Notes: a model not told the origin generated them from the letters alone. DNA of 64,000 bases from a bacterium C-53 (GCA_003612525.1 RAZD01000014.1:29121-93120); one strand, 5' to 3'; numbered from the stretch's first letter, positions 45,253-54,616 are shown. Numbers and translations are program-made.

Positions 45253-46086
45253 TTAGAATATCACTTTCATTCCATCATAAGAAGCAATCATTCCATTTTC
45301 CTCTGCAAACTCTTCCAATTGTCCATGAGTCATTCCACCATTATGCGAAAAATGATTGATGACTTTTACCGTATCCCGATGGATACACCCCCGTTCCTCA
45401 AGCATCTTCGCAAATGCAATGTCATCCAGCAATCCCATATGATATCCGTCAATCTGCTTTCTTCCCATAGTGGCATCTAAGGATATCAGATCGTATTTGT
45501 GGCTGAAAATGCAATTCCATGCCTCATCGCTCAGATTCATTCCGGTGTCATGACCATATAAAAGGCATTTTCCATCTTTTTCAATGATATAGATCAGGCA
45601 GGTTTCCCTTTTGTCATGATCCGCTGGCAGTGGAATAATATGATAACCATCTGCCATAAAATCAGCAAACGGCTCCAGCCGGACAAATCTGACCGCATCA
45701 TCCAGAGGATGCACCTTAAACCGGTCGATCAACACCGCATCGTAAAATGCCTTCTCTACCGCCGCATTTCCATAAACATACAGCATCCCTTTTGCATTGT
45801 GGCCAAAATGTTCATGCCGGTGAATCAATTCAACAGGAAAGAAGTGATCCATGTGTGAATGTGTAACCAGCAAATGCTGAATCTGTCCAATCTGCAAAGA
45901 GTACTCAAGCGCATGTGCATAAGTATCCGGCGGAAAATCGATGAGAATCTTTCCGTCCACAATGGACTGCGTTCTGGTCCGCATCTCCTTTCCTCCGATC
46001 TCTCTTGCCTTCCTGCAGGTTTCGCAGTCACAAAACAGAGCCGGCAGTCCCTCTGCCGCGGCAGTGCCTAAATATTGTATTTCCAT
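45253..46086 (-). CDS. PhnP-like metallo-beta-lactamase fold hydrolase in the sucrose operon
   Basis: A 277-residue MBL-fold enzyme. The metal motif is THSHMDHFFP, and an added CDCETC cysteine cluster near residue 20 resembles the structural zinc site of PhnP, a cyclic-phosphate phosphodiesterase. A late GHDTGMN and HFSHNGGMTH complete the site. The start at 46086 has GGAAAGGAG upstream. Its place between the sucrose hydrolase and the transporter genes suggests a phosphosugar substrate, but this is inference. Confidence 0.8.
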   Translation of the reverse strand: MEIQYLGTAAAEGLPALFCDCETCRKAREIGGKEMRTRTQSIVDGKILIDFPPDTYAHALEYSLQIGQIQHLLVTHSHMDHFFPVELIHRHEHFGHNAKGMLYVYGNAAVEKAFYDAVLIDRFKVHPLDDAVRFVRLEPFADFMADGYHIIPLPADHDKRETCLIYIIEKDGKCLLYGHDTGMNLSDEAWNCIFSHKYDLISLDATMGRKQIDGYHMGLLDDIAFAKMLEERGCIHRDTVKVINHFSHNGGMTHGQLEEFAEENGMIASYDGMKVIF

Positions 46087-46127
46087 AGCAGTCTCCTTTC
46101 CCGGAAATGTACAACCGAATCCTTCCT

Positions 46128-47618
46128 CTAAACACAAATATCATATTTAACAACATTCATACAAGCAGTTCCATCCGTATCAAAAACGATCCCGTCCGCC
46201 TCCATAGGAGTGTGGAAGACGGCAGACATCACTTTCTCCCCCTCATTCAGAAATACCTCAACAGAATACCTGTCCAGCAGCAGCCGCAAGCTCAGAACTT
46301 CTTTCTGTGTTCCTGATACAAAGGGTTCCGCTGTCATTTTTCTGCGGCATACCACATCACGCACCAGGCCGGAATGGGTCCTGTCTATGGTCAGGCATTT
46401 TCTCAAATGATTGTATTGAAGAAGCATTTCATACTCCTCATTACATGCAAAGCGAATCGTAAAATAATGAAAAGCAAATTCCGTAAGATCAACCTTCAGA
46501 TCAATTACCCTGCCGCTGATGCCGGAAAGAACTGTCTCTCCGGATATTCTTTTACGGGTATATTCAACTCTGTTCCTACGATAACACTCCAGTTCCCGAA
46601 CAGGGCTCTGATAGATTCTTCCTTCCTTTAATGTCAGCTCTCTTGGCAGCGTCATCATTCCTGACCAGTTCCAGAAATCATTCGTTAACTTGGCATCCCA
46701 CGACTGCATCCATCCAATCATGACCCGCCTGCCGTCCGTCGTCTGTACAGTCTGGGGCGCATAGAAATCCAGCCCATAATCTACGGACGTGACCTTCTCT
46801 CTCTCAAACTCATAATCTAACCGATCATACTGTCCATAGATAAATATCGCATTATTTCCATTATGAAACTCATACCCCTTCGCCCGCATATCCTGTGGGG
46901 AAACCATTAGAATCTGCCGGTCTCCTAAAGGGAAAAAATCCGGACACTCCCACATCTTCCCATATTCTCCCCTGCTCTGGTCCAGCACTGTGAGAAACAC
47001 CCACTGTTCCAAATCATCGGAGCGGTACAACAGCACCTGTCCGTCCCCGTCCGCATTCCGGTTGCCGGCTGCCAGATAATAATGCTCCCCCTCTTTCCAG
47101 ATTTTCGGATCCCGGAAATCTTTCACACTGCCGCCTTCCGGAAGATTATCCCCGGCAATTACGGGATTATCCCTGTATTTGCTGTAGTTGAGTCCATCCC
47201 CCTTTGCCATGCACTGCACCTGGCAGTACTCATGCGTTCCATCCTCCAGATATCGATCCGTGACACCGGTATAAAACAGCACATGCTCTCCTTCTGCTTC
47301 TATTGCGCTTCCTGAATAACATCCTCCCCCATCATATGGTTCATCCGGCGCCATTGCTAACGGCAAATACTCCCATCTGATCAAGTCCCTGCTCTTACAA
47401 TGCCCCCAATGCATCGGCCCCCACTGGTTACTGAACGGATGATATTGGAAGAACAAATGATACTCATCCCTGTAAACAGAAAAACCATTCGGATCATTCA
47501 TCCACCCTACCGGGGATGATAGATGATAGGCGGGCCTGCTTTCGGCAGGAATTTCCGAAATGCCTTTCTTTTCGATTTTTCGAGCCATATCTAACTGGCT
47601 GCTTTCCATCTGCTCCAT
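46128..47618 (-). CDS. scrB: GH32 sucrose-6-phosphate hydrolase
   Basis: A glycoside hydrolase family 32 enzyme of 496 residues. The nucleophile is in WMNDPNG, the transition-state Asp in KDFRDPK and the acid/base Glu in WECPDFF. A beta-sandwich follows at the C terminus. It should cut sucrose 6-phosphate made by the PTS. The start at 47618 follows GGAGGAAATT. It is the first gene of the operon, behind paired operators. Activity on fructo-oligosaccharides cannot be excluded. Confidence 0.9.
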   Translation of the reverse strand: MEQMESSQLDMARKIEKKGISEIPAESRPAYHLSSPVGWMNDPNGFSVYRDEYHLFFQYHPFSNQWGPMHWGHCKSRDLIRWEYLPLAMAPDEPYDGGGCYSGSAIEAEGEHVLFYTGVTDRYLEDGTHEYCQVQCMAKGDGLNYSKYRDNPVIAGDNLPEGGSVKDFRDPKIWKEGEHYYLAAGNRNADGDGQVLLYRSDDLEQWVFLTVLDQSRGEYGKMWECPDFFPLGDRQILMVSPQDMRAKGYEFHNGNNAIFIYGQYDRLDYEFEREKVTSVDYGLDFYAPQTVQTTDGRRVMIGWMQSWDAKLTNDFWNWSGMMTLPRELTLKEGRIYQSPVRELECYRRNRVEYTRKRISGETVLSGISGRVIDLKVDLTEFAFHYFTIRFACNEEYEMLLQYNHLRKCLTIDRTHSGLVRDVVCRRKMTAEPFVSGTQKEVLSLRLLLDRYSVEVFLNEGEKVMSAVFHTPMEADGIVFDTDGTACMNVVKYDICV

Positions 47619-47657
47619 AATTTCCTCCATATTCCACGCTCGGTTAAGTTATCGGTT

Positions 47658-47743
47658 AAGTAACCGGTTACTTTATGCTCTTATGCTAACACTTATTGCA
47701 TTTCATGTCAATAGGTTTTTTGTAAAAAAATAACCGGTTACTT
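47658..47743 (-). promoter_or_regulatory. Sucrose operon promoter with two palindromic LacI-type operators
   Basis: TTGACA (47706-47711), 17 bases, TAGCAT (47683-47688) on the minus strand. A perfect 16-base palindrome AAGTAACCGGTTACTT (47658-47673) covers the start region, and a second copy with one change (47728-47743) is upstream of the -35. Further half sites (GGTTAAGTTATC, TTAACCAGTTATC) flank them. The arrangement fits looping repression by the adjacent LacI protein. Confidence 0.8.
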
Positions 47744-47762
47744 AACCAGTTATCACTTGTGA

Positions 47763-47791
47763 TTGATTTTCGAAAGCCAGACTGATATACT
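47763..47791 (+). promoter_or_regulatory. Promoter of the LacI-type regulator
   Basis: TTGATT (47763-47768), 17 bases, TATACT (47786-47791). The operator at 47728 lies just upstream, allowing autoregulation. Confidence 0.7.
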
Positions 47792-47841
47792 AAAGGAAAC
47801 ATAAAACTTGTTTCCTGTTATACTTAGTTGGAGAGGTTCGT

Positions 47842-48867
47842 ATGGATAAAAAGAAAGTTACATTTGATGATATAGCAAAATACACCAATTTCTCGAAAAC
47901 CACGATATCACGGTATTTTAACAATCCTGATTCCCTTACCGTAGAAAATCAGGATATCATTGCACAGGCGCTCATTGATTTAGGTTATCAGAAAAATAAA
48001 CTTGCCAAAGTGTTGGCAAACGGAAAAAGCGAATTCGTCGGTATCATTGTTCCTAACCTCTATCTGCATTATTATGCCGAAATGTTAAATCAGATTTTAA
48101 ATACTTACAAAACCTTCGGATATAAATTCCTGGTTTTTGTGAGCAGAGGCAGCGCCGAAACAGAAAGGGAATATATTCAGGAATTGCTCGCATATAAGAT
48201 CGAGGGCATGATTATTTTAAGTCATGCCATTTCTTCCAGCGAGCTTGCCTCCTATGAGATCCCAATCGTCACGATTGAACGTGAAGACCGGTATGTCAAC
48301 AGTGTTAATACGGACAATTATATGGGAGCGGTCCAGGCTACCAGCCTCCTGCTCAAAAACAATTGTGATATTTTAGTGCATGTCAACTCTGTTTTTCCAA
48401 AAGATGTCCCCTCCTACGGACGTATTCAGGGATTTGAAGATACCTGTTCAGCGAACAATATCAGACATGAATTGATATTAAGAGATCTGGGACACTCCCA
48501 TCAGGAAATTCATAAGAATATGTCAGACATTTACGAACATCTGAAAACAGCCTACCCAAAGCAGAAGAAAGGGCTGTTCATGGCAAATGATACCCATGCC
48601 AACAGCATGTTGAACATTCTATTCCGGGAACTGGGATCTTTGTCGGAGGAATACCGTATTATTGGTTTCGATGATTCCCCCATCGCATCACAGGCAATCC
48701 TTCCAATCAGTACCGTAGGCCAGCAAATTGACAAAATAGCATACGAAGCGATGGAGCTGTTGGTAACGCAGATGGACGAACGGAAGAAGCGCCGCCCCAA
48801 ACCTCAGACCGAACGAATCCATAAAAAAATAACTCCTGTCTTAATCAGAAGAGAAACAACCGATTAA
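47842..48867 (+). CDS. LacI-family transcription regulator of the sucrose operon
   Basis: A 341-residue repressor. The N-terminal helix-turn-helix (FDDIAKYTNFSKTTISRYFNN) and hinge (LAKVLANGKS) bind the palindromes in the intergenic region, and residues 60-335 form a sugar-binding periplasmic-protein-like domain. It is divergent from the sucrose operon. A sucrose-regulator name (scrR) is plausible from context. The inducer is not readable from sequence. Confidence 0.88.
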   Translation: MDKKKVTFDDIAKYTNFSKTTISRYFNNPDSLTVENQDIIAQALIDLGYQKNKLAKVLANGKSEFVGIIVPNLYLHYYAEMLNQILNTYKTFGYKFLVFVSRGSAETEREYIQELLAYKIEGMIILSHAISSSELASYEIPIVTIEREDRYVNSVNTDNYMGAVQATSLLLKNNCDILVHVNSVFPKDVPSYGRIQGFEDTCSANNIRHELILRDLGHSHQEIHKNMSDIYEHLKTAYPKQKKGLFMANDTHANSMLNILFRELGSLSEEYRIIGFDDSPIASQAILPISTVGQQIDKIAYEAMELLVTQMDERKKRRPKPQTERIHKKITPVLIRRETTD

Positions 48868-48916
48868 CTGCTCCCGGTTTTCCGTCCAACTCATCCTGAC
48901 AAAACATTTCCTTTCC

Positions 48917-48942
48917 GGCGTGCCGCCTTTCGGGGACACGCC
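48917..48942. terminator. Hairpin between convergent lacI-type and amidase genes
   Basis: GGCGTG...CACGCC stem with internal CC/GG pairs. The tail is TTCAGAATTT on the plus strand. Confidence 0.5.
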
Positions 48943-48967
48943 TTCAGAATTTATCTGCGCGCTGTGT

Positions 48968-50416
48968 CTAAAACTGCACCGGCTCCGAATCTTCATCAAG
49001 CGCCTTCATCTCATATTCCGGCAGGCTGTCTAACAGGTCGTTCAGGCAAATGCCTGTATTATAGACAACATCGTGGGCCAGCATAACTACATTTTTTCGT
49101 CCAAGTGTGGTAGCTGCCCCGTTTGCCGCGAGTTCCTGCGGCGAAGCGTTTCCAACCGCATCTTCAAGACTCGCATTCCAGTCATAATAAATGTATCCCA
49201 TCTCTGACATCTTCTCAATAATATCGCCGCTGACTTTTGTATTGTAATCGTTGACGCTGCCTCCCGGAAATCGGAAAAGTTTCGCATCTATGCCCGTTAC
49301 ATCATATACAATCTGATGAGCAGCCTCGAAATCCTGCAGGAAACTGTCCGTATCCGCATAAATTTTTATGTAATCATGTGTGTTGCTGTGAATCCCTATC
49401 GTGTGTCCTTCCTCTGCAATTCTCCTTGCTATGTCCGGGTATCTCGCCACATTTTCTCCCACAAGGAAAAATGTTGCCCTGATTCCCCTCTCCTTTAAAA
49501 TATCAAGCACCCTCTCTGTATTTTCCGGAGACGGACCATCATCAAAGGTCAGATACATCGTCTTGGGATAGAAATAATATTCAATTCCCTGCGCGATTCC
49601 TGCCGCTATTTTCTCCTGATACTCCGAATCAACAAGCCGGCTTCTCTCCTGTGAATCAGACAGGAATCCCGTCTCAATCAGACAAGACGGCATCGAAGTG
49701 TTTCCCGTCACATGGAAATCCGCATCTCCTCTGAGCTCCCGCTCCACAGCCTCCGTGCTCTTCCCTGTCTGCTGCATAATCAGCCGTGCAAGCCTCCCAT
49801 TCTCCTGCGCCGCATCAGAACCGCCGTCGTACCATACTTCCATGCCGCTTATTCCATCGCCCTCCTCAGCCGCATTCTGATGGATACTCACATAAATATC
49901 GGCGGCAGTATCATTCGCATGCATCACTCTGTCTTCCTTTGCAATATAGATATCGGATTCTCTGGACATAATGACCTCAAACCCGGACTCCATAAGATTC
50001 TTCTGTACTCTTTTTGCAATCTCCAGATTGATTGTCTTCTCCTCAATGCCCCCGTTCGAACACCCCGCATCTTCCCCGCCATGTCCTGCATCCAGAAAAA
50101 CAACCGGCGTCTTTCTCTCTTCCATCCATACGTCCTGATCCGCCAAATCGAAATTCTCTTCATCCTGCGACTCTGACACAACAACAGTCTCTTCCTCCAA
50201 AAGCGCCGTATCCTCCGATGCATATACCCTTTTCAGATGCAGCTTAGACCCCAGAAAAACTGCCAGAATGATAAATCCCGCTACTAAAATTGACATAAGT
50301 GTGAGCATGCATATTTTTATCAAAAAGATTAATGTCCGTTTTGCCTCTCTTCTTCTCCTGTCCCTCCAGTAATATTGATAACAGTACCCTGTATGGTGAT
50401 TTTTTCCTTTGTACAT
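48968..50416 (-). CDS. N-acetylmuramoyl-L-alanine amidase fused to polysaccharide deacetylase
   Basis: A 482-residue membrane-anchored wall enzyme. A basic cytoplasmic tail is followed by a membrane helix (about 28-57). An Amidase_3 domain spans about 104-285, with zinc ligands His112, Glu125 and His179 and catalytic Glu248. A NodB deacetylase domain spans about 288-460, with TFDDGPS, HSNTHDY, RFPGG, the DWN block and MLAHD. Both active sites look complete. One chain could both cut stem peptides and deacetylate glycan. Such a fusion is unusual. Confidence 0.9.
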   Translation of the reverse strand: MYKGKNHHTGYCYQYYWRDRRRREAKRTLIFLIKICMLTLMSILVAGFIILAVFLGSKLHLKRVYASEDTALLEEETVVVSESQDEENFDLADQDVWMEERKTPVVFLDAGHGGEDAGCSNGGIEEKTINLEIAKRVQKNLMESGFEVIMSRESDIYIAKEDRVMHANDTAADIYVSIHQNAAEEGDGISGMEVWYDGGSDAAQENGRLARLIMQQTGKSTEAVERELRGDADFHVTGNTSMPSCLIETGFLSDSQERSRLVDSEYQEKIAAGIAQGIEYYFYPKTMYLTFDDGPSPENTERVLDILKERGIRATFFLVGENVARYPDIARRIAEEGHTIGIHSNTHDYIKIYADTDSFLQDFEAAHQIVYDVTGIDAKLFRFPGGSVNDYNTKVSGDIIEKMSEMGYIYYDWNASLEDAVGNASPQELAANGAATTLGRKNVVMLAHDVVYNTGICLNDLLDSLPEYEMKALDEDSEPVQF

Positions 50417-50533
50417 TCCGAAAGCTCCTCTCCCTGTAAATTATTGTAAAATCAGAGCTTTTCATAAACATGCGCATGTCCTGCATAAGAAAAAGCTCCT
50501 GTGTCATCCTGTAATACAAGATTACACAAGAGC

Positions 50534-50599
50534 TGCATCATAATATCATCATTTCTGCATCAAAGTCACATCATTTTTGCATCATTTTTGCATCATCTT
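50534..50599. repeat. Six tandem 11-base repeats
   Basis: Units start at 50534, 50545, 50556, 50567, 50578 and 50589 with consensus TGCATCATTTT; TGCATCA is exact in four units. The 11-base period places each unit on the same DNA face, as in direct-repeat sites of OmpR-type regulators. It lies upstream of the amidase fusion gene and touches the stop codon of the gene before it. Confidence 0.7.
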
Positions 50600-51441
50600 T
50601 CAATCTTCAGAAACAATTCGTTAATTCCTTCATAAAATCCAACCGTGACCACCGTCTTTTCATCCCCGATTCCCGGAAAAACATATTTATGAAAATAGGG
50701 CGTCGTCTCAAGCAGGGGGTTATCCGATTCATAAGGCGAAGGCATATCAAGCCCCATATACCGGCTCCATTCTTCCACAATCATTTTTGTGTCGATATCC
50801 TCCCACAATAAGGGCGTCCTTACATAAAATTCATACAATTTCCCATCCTCCGCACCAATATAGGCATCCATCAGACGGTTTTCCTTATTTGCATTTTTCT
50901 GACTGTTTGATATGCTCAATTTCCAGACTGCAATATTATTTCTGGGTTCTAACACATCGATCGCCGAATAAAGCGTCGCATCGTAGGCGGAAGCCGCAAC
51001 CTCCCTGACCTCCTCCGGCAGGATACCTGCCTCCTTCAGAGCAGAAAGCGCGCGGTTGCATGTCTCATAAACCTGATCGTCCGTAATTTCCTTATCAGAC
51101 GGACTTCTGTAATTTGCCACAAAAGCATAGGAACCTTCAGGCTCCTGGTAAATCCCGGCTTCCCCGTCATTGAGTACGGCCGTACGGTCCCGCGCCGCGC
51201 TGCCCTGCTCACTTCCCGGAAGCGTACGGCTGCTTAGACACCTGGAAAGGATGTACAGTTTCTCATTCATATTCAGCTTGTAACGATAGCCCACACCTGC
51301 CTCTCCCACATCCTCCACATGGATTTCATTTAACGTCCCCTTATCCTGATATTTGGCAAGCGCTTCCGGCCCCCAGATGGACAACACCATCGAAAATACT
51401 GCCAGAAAAAGAAGAACCGCCATTTTCATCTTATGATTCAT
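50593..51441 (-). CDS. Exported protein co-transcribed with a two-component system
   Basis: A 282-residue protein with a signal-anchor or signal peptide (MKMAVLLFLAVFSMVLS) and no recognised catalytic motif. The mature part is mixed alpha/beta (YETCNRALSALKEAGILPEEV and similar), resembling proteins that accompany regulator/kinase pairs in clostridia. Its start overlaps the end of the kinase gene by 11 bases and has GGTGCGGG upstream. It may be a sensor accessory or a target in the envelope. Confidence 0.7.
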   Translation of the reverse strand: MNHKMKMAVLLFLAVFSMVLSIWGPEALAKYQDKGTLNEIHVEDVGEAGVGYRYKLNMNEKLYILSRCLSSRTLPGSEQGSAARDRTAVLNDGEAGIYQEPEGSYAFVANYRSPSDKEITDDQVYETCNRALSALKEAGILPEEVREVAASAYDATLYSAIDVLEPRNNIAVWKLSISNSQKNANKENRLMDAYIGAEDGKLYEFYVRTPLLWEDIDTKMIVEEWSRYMGLDMPSPYESDNPLLETTPYFHKYVFPGIGDEKTVVTVGFYEGINELFLKIER

Positions 51442-52846
51442 CCCGCACCTCACTTTTCGTAAGAACAAAGCTGAAACAGGACCCCTTTCCTGCCTCGCTC
51501 TCTATATGAAGTTCGCTGTGGTGTATATTCAGAATCTGCACACACAGGGCAAGTCCAAGCCCCGCCCCGTTCTTACTCCTTGCGCGTGACTTATCTACCA
51601 TATAAAAAGCTTTTGTGATCTTATGCAATTCCGCCTGGGGAATTCCGATTCCATAATCCCGAACGGCAAACCTGTATCCGCTATCCACCGCGCAGCCGCT
51701 TACCTCGACGCGGCCGTTGTCCTCAGACGCTTTGCATGCATTGTCTATCAGGTTGACAAGCACCGTCTTGATCAGACTGACCTCCGCCTCTATTCTGCAT
51801 TGCTCATACGTGTAATGGAACTCTATCTCATGTCTTGCACAGAACATTTCCTTCAGGTAATCGAAAACAGGCTCCACGGAAACAGTCTGCAGCTGCGCAT
51901 CCTCTTTTCCCGCAATAATAATGTCCAAAAGGCGAAGAGACATTGTTTCAAGCCGCTTTCCCTCCGTATATATGTAATTGGCCGACAATATGCTCTTTTC
52001 TTCATCAAGACGATGGGAACGGAGCATATCCGCGTATCCGATAATTGCCGTAAGAGGGGTCTTAAGCTCATGAGCAAAAGCGCCCATGAATTCCTCTTTT
52101 GCATCAATCTCCTCCCTGAGTTTCTCAATATTCTGCTCAAGCGCACCTGCCATGCTGTTAAAATCGCGTGTCAGTTCCCCTAATTCATCCTGGCTGATCT
52201 CTTTTGCACGGTAAGCATAATCCCCTGCTGCCATCCTTTTCGTCGCTTCGGTAAGCAGACGCACCGGCTTCGTGAGCATTGAGGAAATAAAATACATCAC
52301 AAAAAGCCCCGCGCACAACATAATCAGCGTTACACGCCGATACAGCGAGAATCCTATTGCGCGTTCCGTAAATACCTCCGAAACATCTTTTAAATTTTCC
52401 AGATAAAGAATACGGTTCAGCGCGTTCACCGCTGTGCCCGTATGGACATAGTAGTGATCGTCTGACCGAATGATACGATATGCCTTTGTGTCTTCCTCCG
52501 TCCGCATAAGAAGCGCCTCATCCATCTCAAAGCCGTCACTGACATACAAAGCATTCTTCTCCTCATCGGAAATACGCAGCAGGCGTCCCGCACTCTGTCC
52601 GCCCTTTTCCAGATTTGCGGCGATCTCTTCCACCGTATTGTCCGGCAGCACACTGTACTTTGCCGGCACGCTTAAAGCCGCTGTCTCAAATGCAAAGCCA
52701 AGAATGCTGCTTTCATCCTTTGCCTGCCCCACTTCTCTGGAAAGCGAAGTCTCAAATACAAAATTCACAAAATAAAACCCGCTGAAACCAAGCGCCAGCG
52801 CCATAACCGTCATAGTCCACAGCAGAATTTTCAACGAAAATTTCAT
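51431..52846 (-). CDS. Sensor histidine kinase
   Basis: A 471-residue membrane kinase. Two membrane helices (about 9-30 and 172-193) bracket an extracellular domain of about 140 residues. HAMP follows (about 194-246), then HisKA with phospho-His in FAHELKTPLTAI and HATPase_c with NLIDNACKAS, DYGIGI and GAGLGLAL. It overlaps the regulator gene by one base. Neighbouring GH25 and amidase genes suggest it watches the wall, though the ligand is unknown. Confidence 0.9.
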   Translation of the reverse strand: MKFSLKILLWTMTVMALALGFSGFYFVNFVFETSLSREVGQAKDESSILGFAFETAALSVPAKYSVLPDNTVEEIAANLEKGGQSAGRLLRISDEEKNALYVSDGFEMDEALLMRTEEDTKAYRIIRSDDHYYVHTGTAVNALNRILYLENLKDVSEVFTERAIGFSLYRRVTLIMLCAGLFVMYFISSMLTKPVRLLTEATKRMAAGDYAYRAKEISQDELGELTRDFNSMAGALEQNIEKLREEIDAKEEFMGAFAHELKTPLTAIIGYADMLRSHRLDEEKSILSANYIYTEGKRLETMSLRLLDIIIAGKEDAQLQTVSVEPVFDYLKEMFCARHEIEFHYTYEQCRIEAEVSLIKTVLVNLIDNACKASEDNGRVEVSGCAVDSGYRFAVRDYGIGIPQAELHKITKAFYMVDKSRARSKNGAGLGLALCVQILNIHHSELHIESEAGKGSCFSFVLTKSEVRDES

Positions 52847-53502
52847 TATGACTCCTCCAGACGGTAACCAACCTTATAAACCGCTACCAAATTGTTTTCC
52901 CATCCGAGTTTCTTCCTCAGCCGTTGTACATGCAGGTCAAGCGTACGGCTGTCACCGTAATATTCTTCCTCCCACACCTTTTCATACAATGTTTCCCGAA
53001 ACAGCGCAACATTTTTATTTCGGATGAAAAGCACGAGCAGGCCGAATTCCTTATTTGTGAGCACCACAGGTTTTCCCGCCTTTACCACCCTGCGCGCTTC
53101 CAAATCCACCACAACATCCCCTGCCGTAAGCCGCTGTTCCGTCTTATTATACCTGCGGAGCACCGCTTCCACGCGCGCGACAAGCTCCACCACGTCGAAG
53201 GGCTTCACCAGATAATCATCGGCGCCCAGTTTAAGCCCCTTCACCCTGTCCTTCACCTCATGTTTCGCCGTGATAAATATCACAGGGATATCAAGCGGAC
53301 GTATGTATTCCATAACATCATACCCATCCGCTCCCGGCAGCATAATGTCAAGAAGAATCAAATCGAAGGCTTCCTGTTCAATCATCTCAATTGCCTTCAG
53401 TCCATCCTGCACCGTTACACAGTGATAACCCGCGGATGACAAATTCAAGTCGATCAGATCGCAAATCGGTTTCTCATCATCAACAATCAGTATTTTAATC
53501 AT
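52846..53502 (-). CDS. OmpR/PhoB-type response regulator
   Basis: A 218-residue regulator with a full receiver domain (VDDEKPI, phospho-Asp in LILLDIMLP, Thr in FITAK, Lys in LVKPFD) and a winged-helix DNA-binding domain (about 120-215, SRTLDLHVQRLRKKLG). Such proteins bind direct repeats, so the 11-base repeats at 50534 are candidate targets. Overlaps the upstream VCBS-like gene by eight bases. Partner of the adjacent kinase. Confidence 0.93.
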   Translation of the reverse strand: MIKILIVDDEKPICDLIDLNLSSAGYHCVTVQDGLKAIEMIEQEAFDLILLDIMLPGADGYDVMEYIRPLDIPVIFITAKHEVKDRVKGLKLGADDYLVKPFDVVELVARVEAVLRRYNKTEQRLTAGDVVVDLEARRVVKAGKPVVLTNKEFGLLVLFIRNKNVALFRETLYEKVWEEEYYGDSRTLDLHVQRLRKKLGWENNLVAVYKVGYRLEES

Positions 53503-54613
53503 TTTCTTCTACCTTAAATCCCCAATAAGCCCTTGCCTTTTCAATCAGCAGTTCCATTGTATCCTCTTCTCCTATGTGGTACACTTTCTTGATTTCCGTA
53601 TCCTGTGAAAAGCTGCCCGTTCTCTGATAATAAATAGAATAATCGCTCGCCACGATAAGTTCGCCACCGTCCCCTTCATAACTGTACTTTGCCAGCACCA
53701 CAATGTCTTTCAGCCCGTCCCCGTCAATATCACGACAGTTTATGCCCTTTAAGGCATACAGATTATCGTAATTTCCCATCGGCTGCATTCTGAAAAGGAT
53801 ATCTCCCTGCTCACTTACAAGGTAGATCATAAATACGTCGTAATTGGAAATAGGGTATGTTCCCGGCACAACCTGAAGCCTTCCCAGCTTTCCGAATGTA
53901 CGGAAATAACATTGTTCCGAAATAATCTGCAATCCTTTGGAAAGAAGTTCCTTAAGCGTCTCAGACGTATATAGAAATTCCGTGGAATGCCCGTCCCGCA
54001 CAAAAGCCGTAATGACTTCCGCGCTTTTATTCATTCCGAACCGGTTTACATGATCTGCAATCCGGTAGTCCCTGTAAAATCCCGTCTGCTGTCTGTTCTG
54101 AAACAGGACATCTCCTATCTTAAAACCCTCATAGGAACCATCTTCCCCGGCACACGAAGTAATCAGTATAATATCCATACGTCCGTCCTGATTGAGATCT
54201 TTGATCGATACGGCCGCAATCTCACAGTCCGGCTGCTTCATCTCCCCCAGCACGCGGTAATTCGTTTCCAGCTGGTCTGTCCTGAAGATAACCTGTCCCC
54301 TGTCGTCCACAAAAAACAGGACAAGACGATGGTATGTCTGATCAAAAGCCGGAATCAGGGACACTTCCCCATGCCCGGCAACCTCGATCGGAAAAATCTG
54401 GTCACTGACAGTCGAAAACCCATTCTTTAAAAGATCGGCGCGGTATTTCACACGATTCAGGCGTTTCTGATATTCCTGATACTGCTGCCGGACGCTCGTC
54501 TTCTCCGATGCCCGCACCGGACAGGATACGAAAAACAGACATAGAAATACGGCAGTCACAAAAACGGCTGCCTTACGTACTCCTATGTCAGTCAAAATCC
54601 TTACAACTTTCAA
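53495..54613 (-). CDS. Secreted VCBS/FG-GAP-like repeat protein
   Basis: A 372-residue protein with a signal peptide ending near the SCPVRAS region. Two Ca-loop beta-propeller-type blades are recognisable (SIKDLNQDGRMDIILIT and CRDIDGDGLKDIVVLA). The rest is beta-rich and without a catalytic motif. Coupled to the GH25 gene (three-base gap) and the regulator gene (eight-base overlap), so all five genes form one transcript. It may bind wall polymers or serve as a co-sensor. Confidence 0.75.
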   Translation of the reverse strand: MKVVRILTDIGVRKAAVFVTAVFLCLFFVSCPVRASEKTSVRQQYQEYQKRLNRVKYRADLLKNGFSTVSDQIFPIEVAGHGEVSLIPAFDQTYHRLVLFFVDDRGQVIFRTDQLETNYRVLGEMKQPDCEIAAVSIKDLNQDGRMDIILITSCAGEDGSYEGFKIGDVLFQNRQQTGFYRDYRIADHVNRFGMNKSAEVITAFVRDGHSTEFLYTSETLKELLSKGLQIISEQCYFRTFGKLGRLQVVPGTYPISNYDVFMIYLVSEQGDILFRMQPMGNYDNLYALKGINCRDIDGDGLKDIVVLAKYSYEGDGGELIVASDYSIYYQRTGSFSQDTEIKKVYHIGEEDTMELLIEKARAYWGFKVEEND

Positions 54614-54616
54614 TCA

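Noticed and set aside
50534..50599. CRISPR-like array
   Set aside because: The repeats are only 11 bases and have no spacers; better explained as an operator array.
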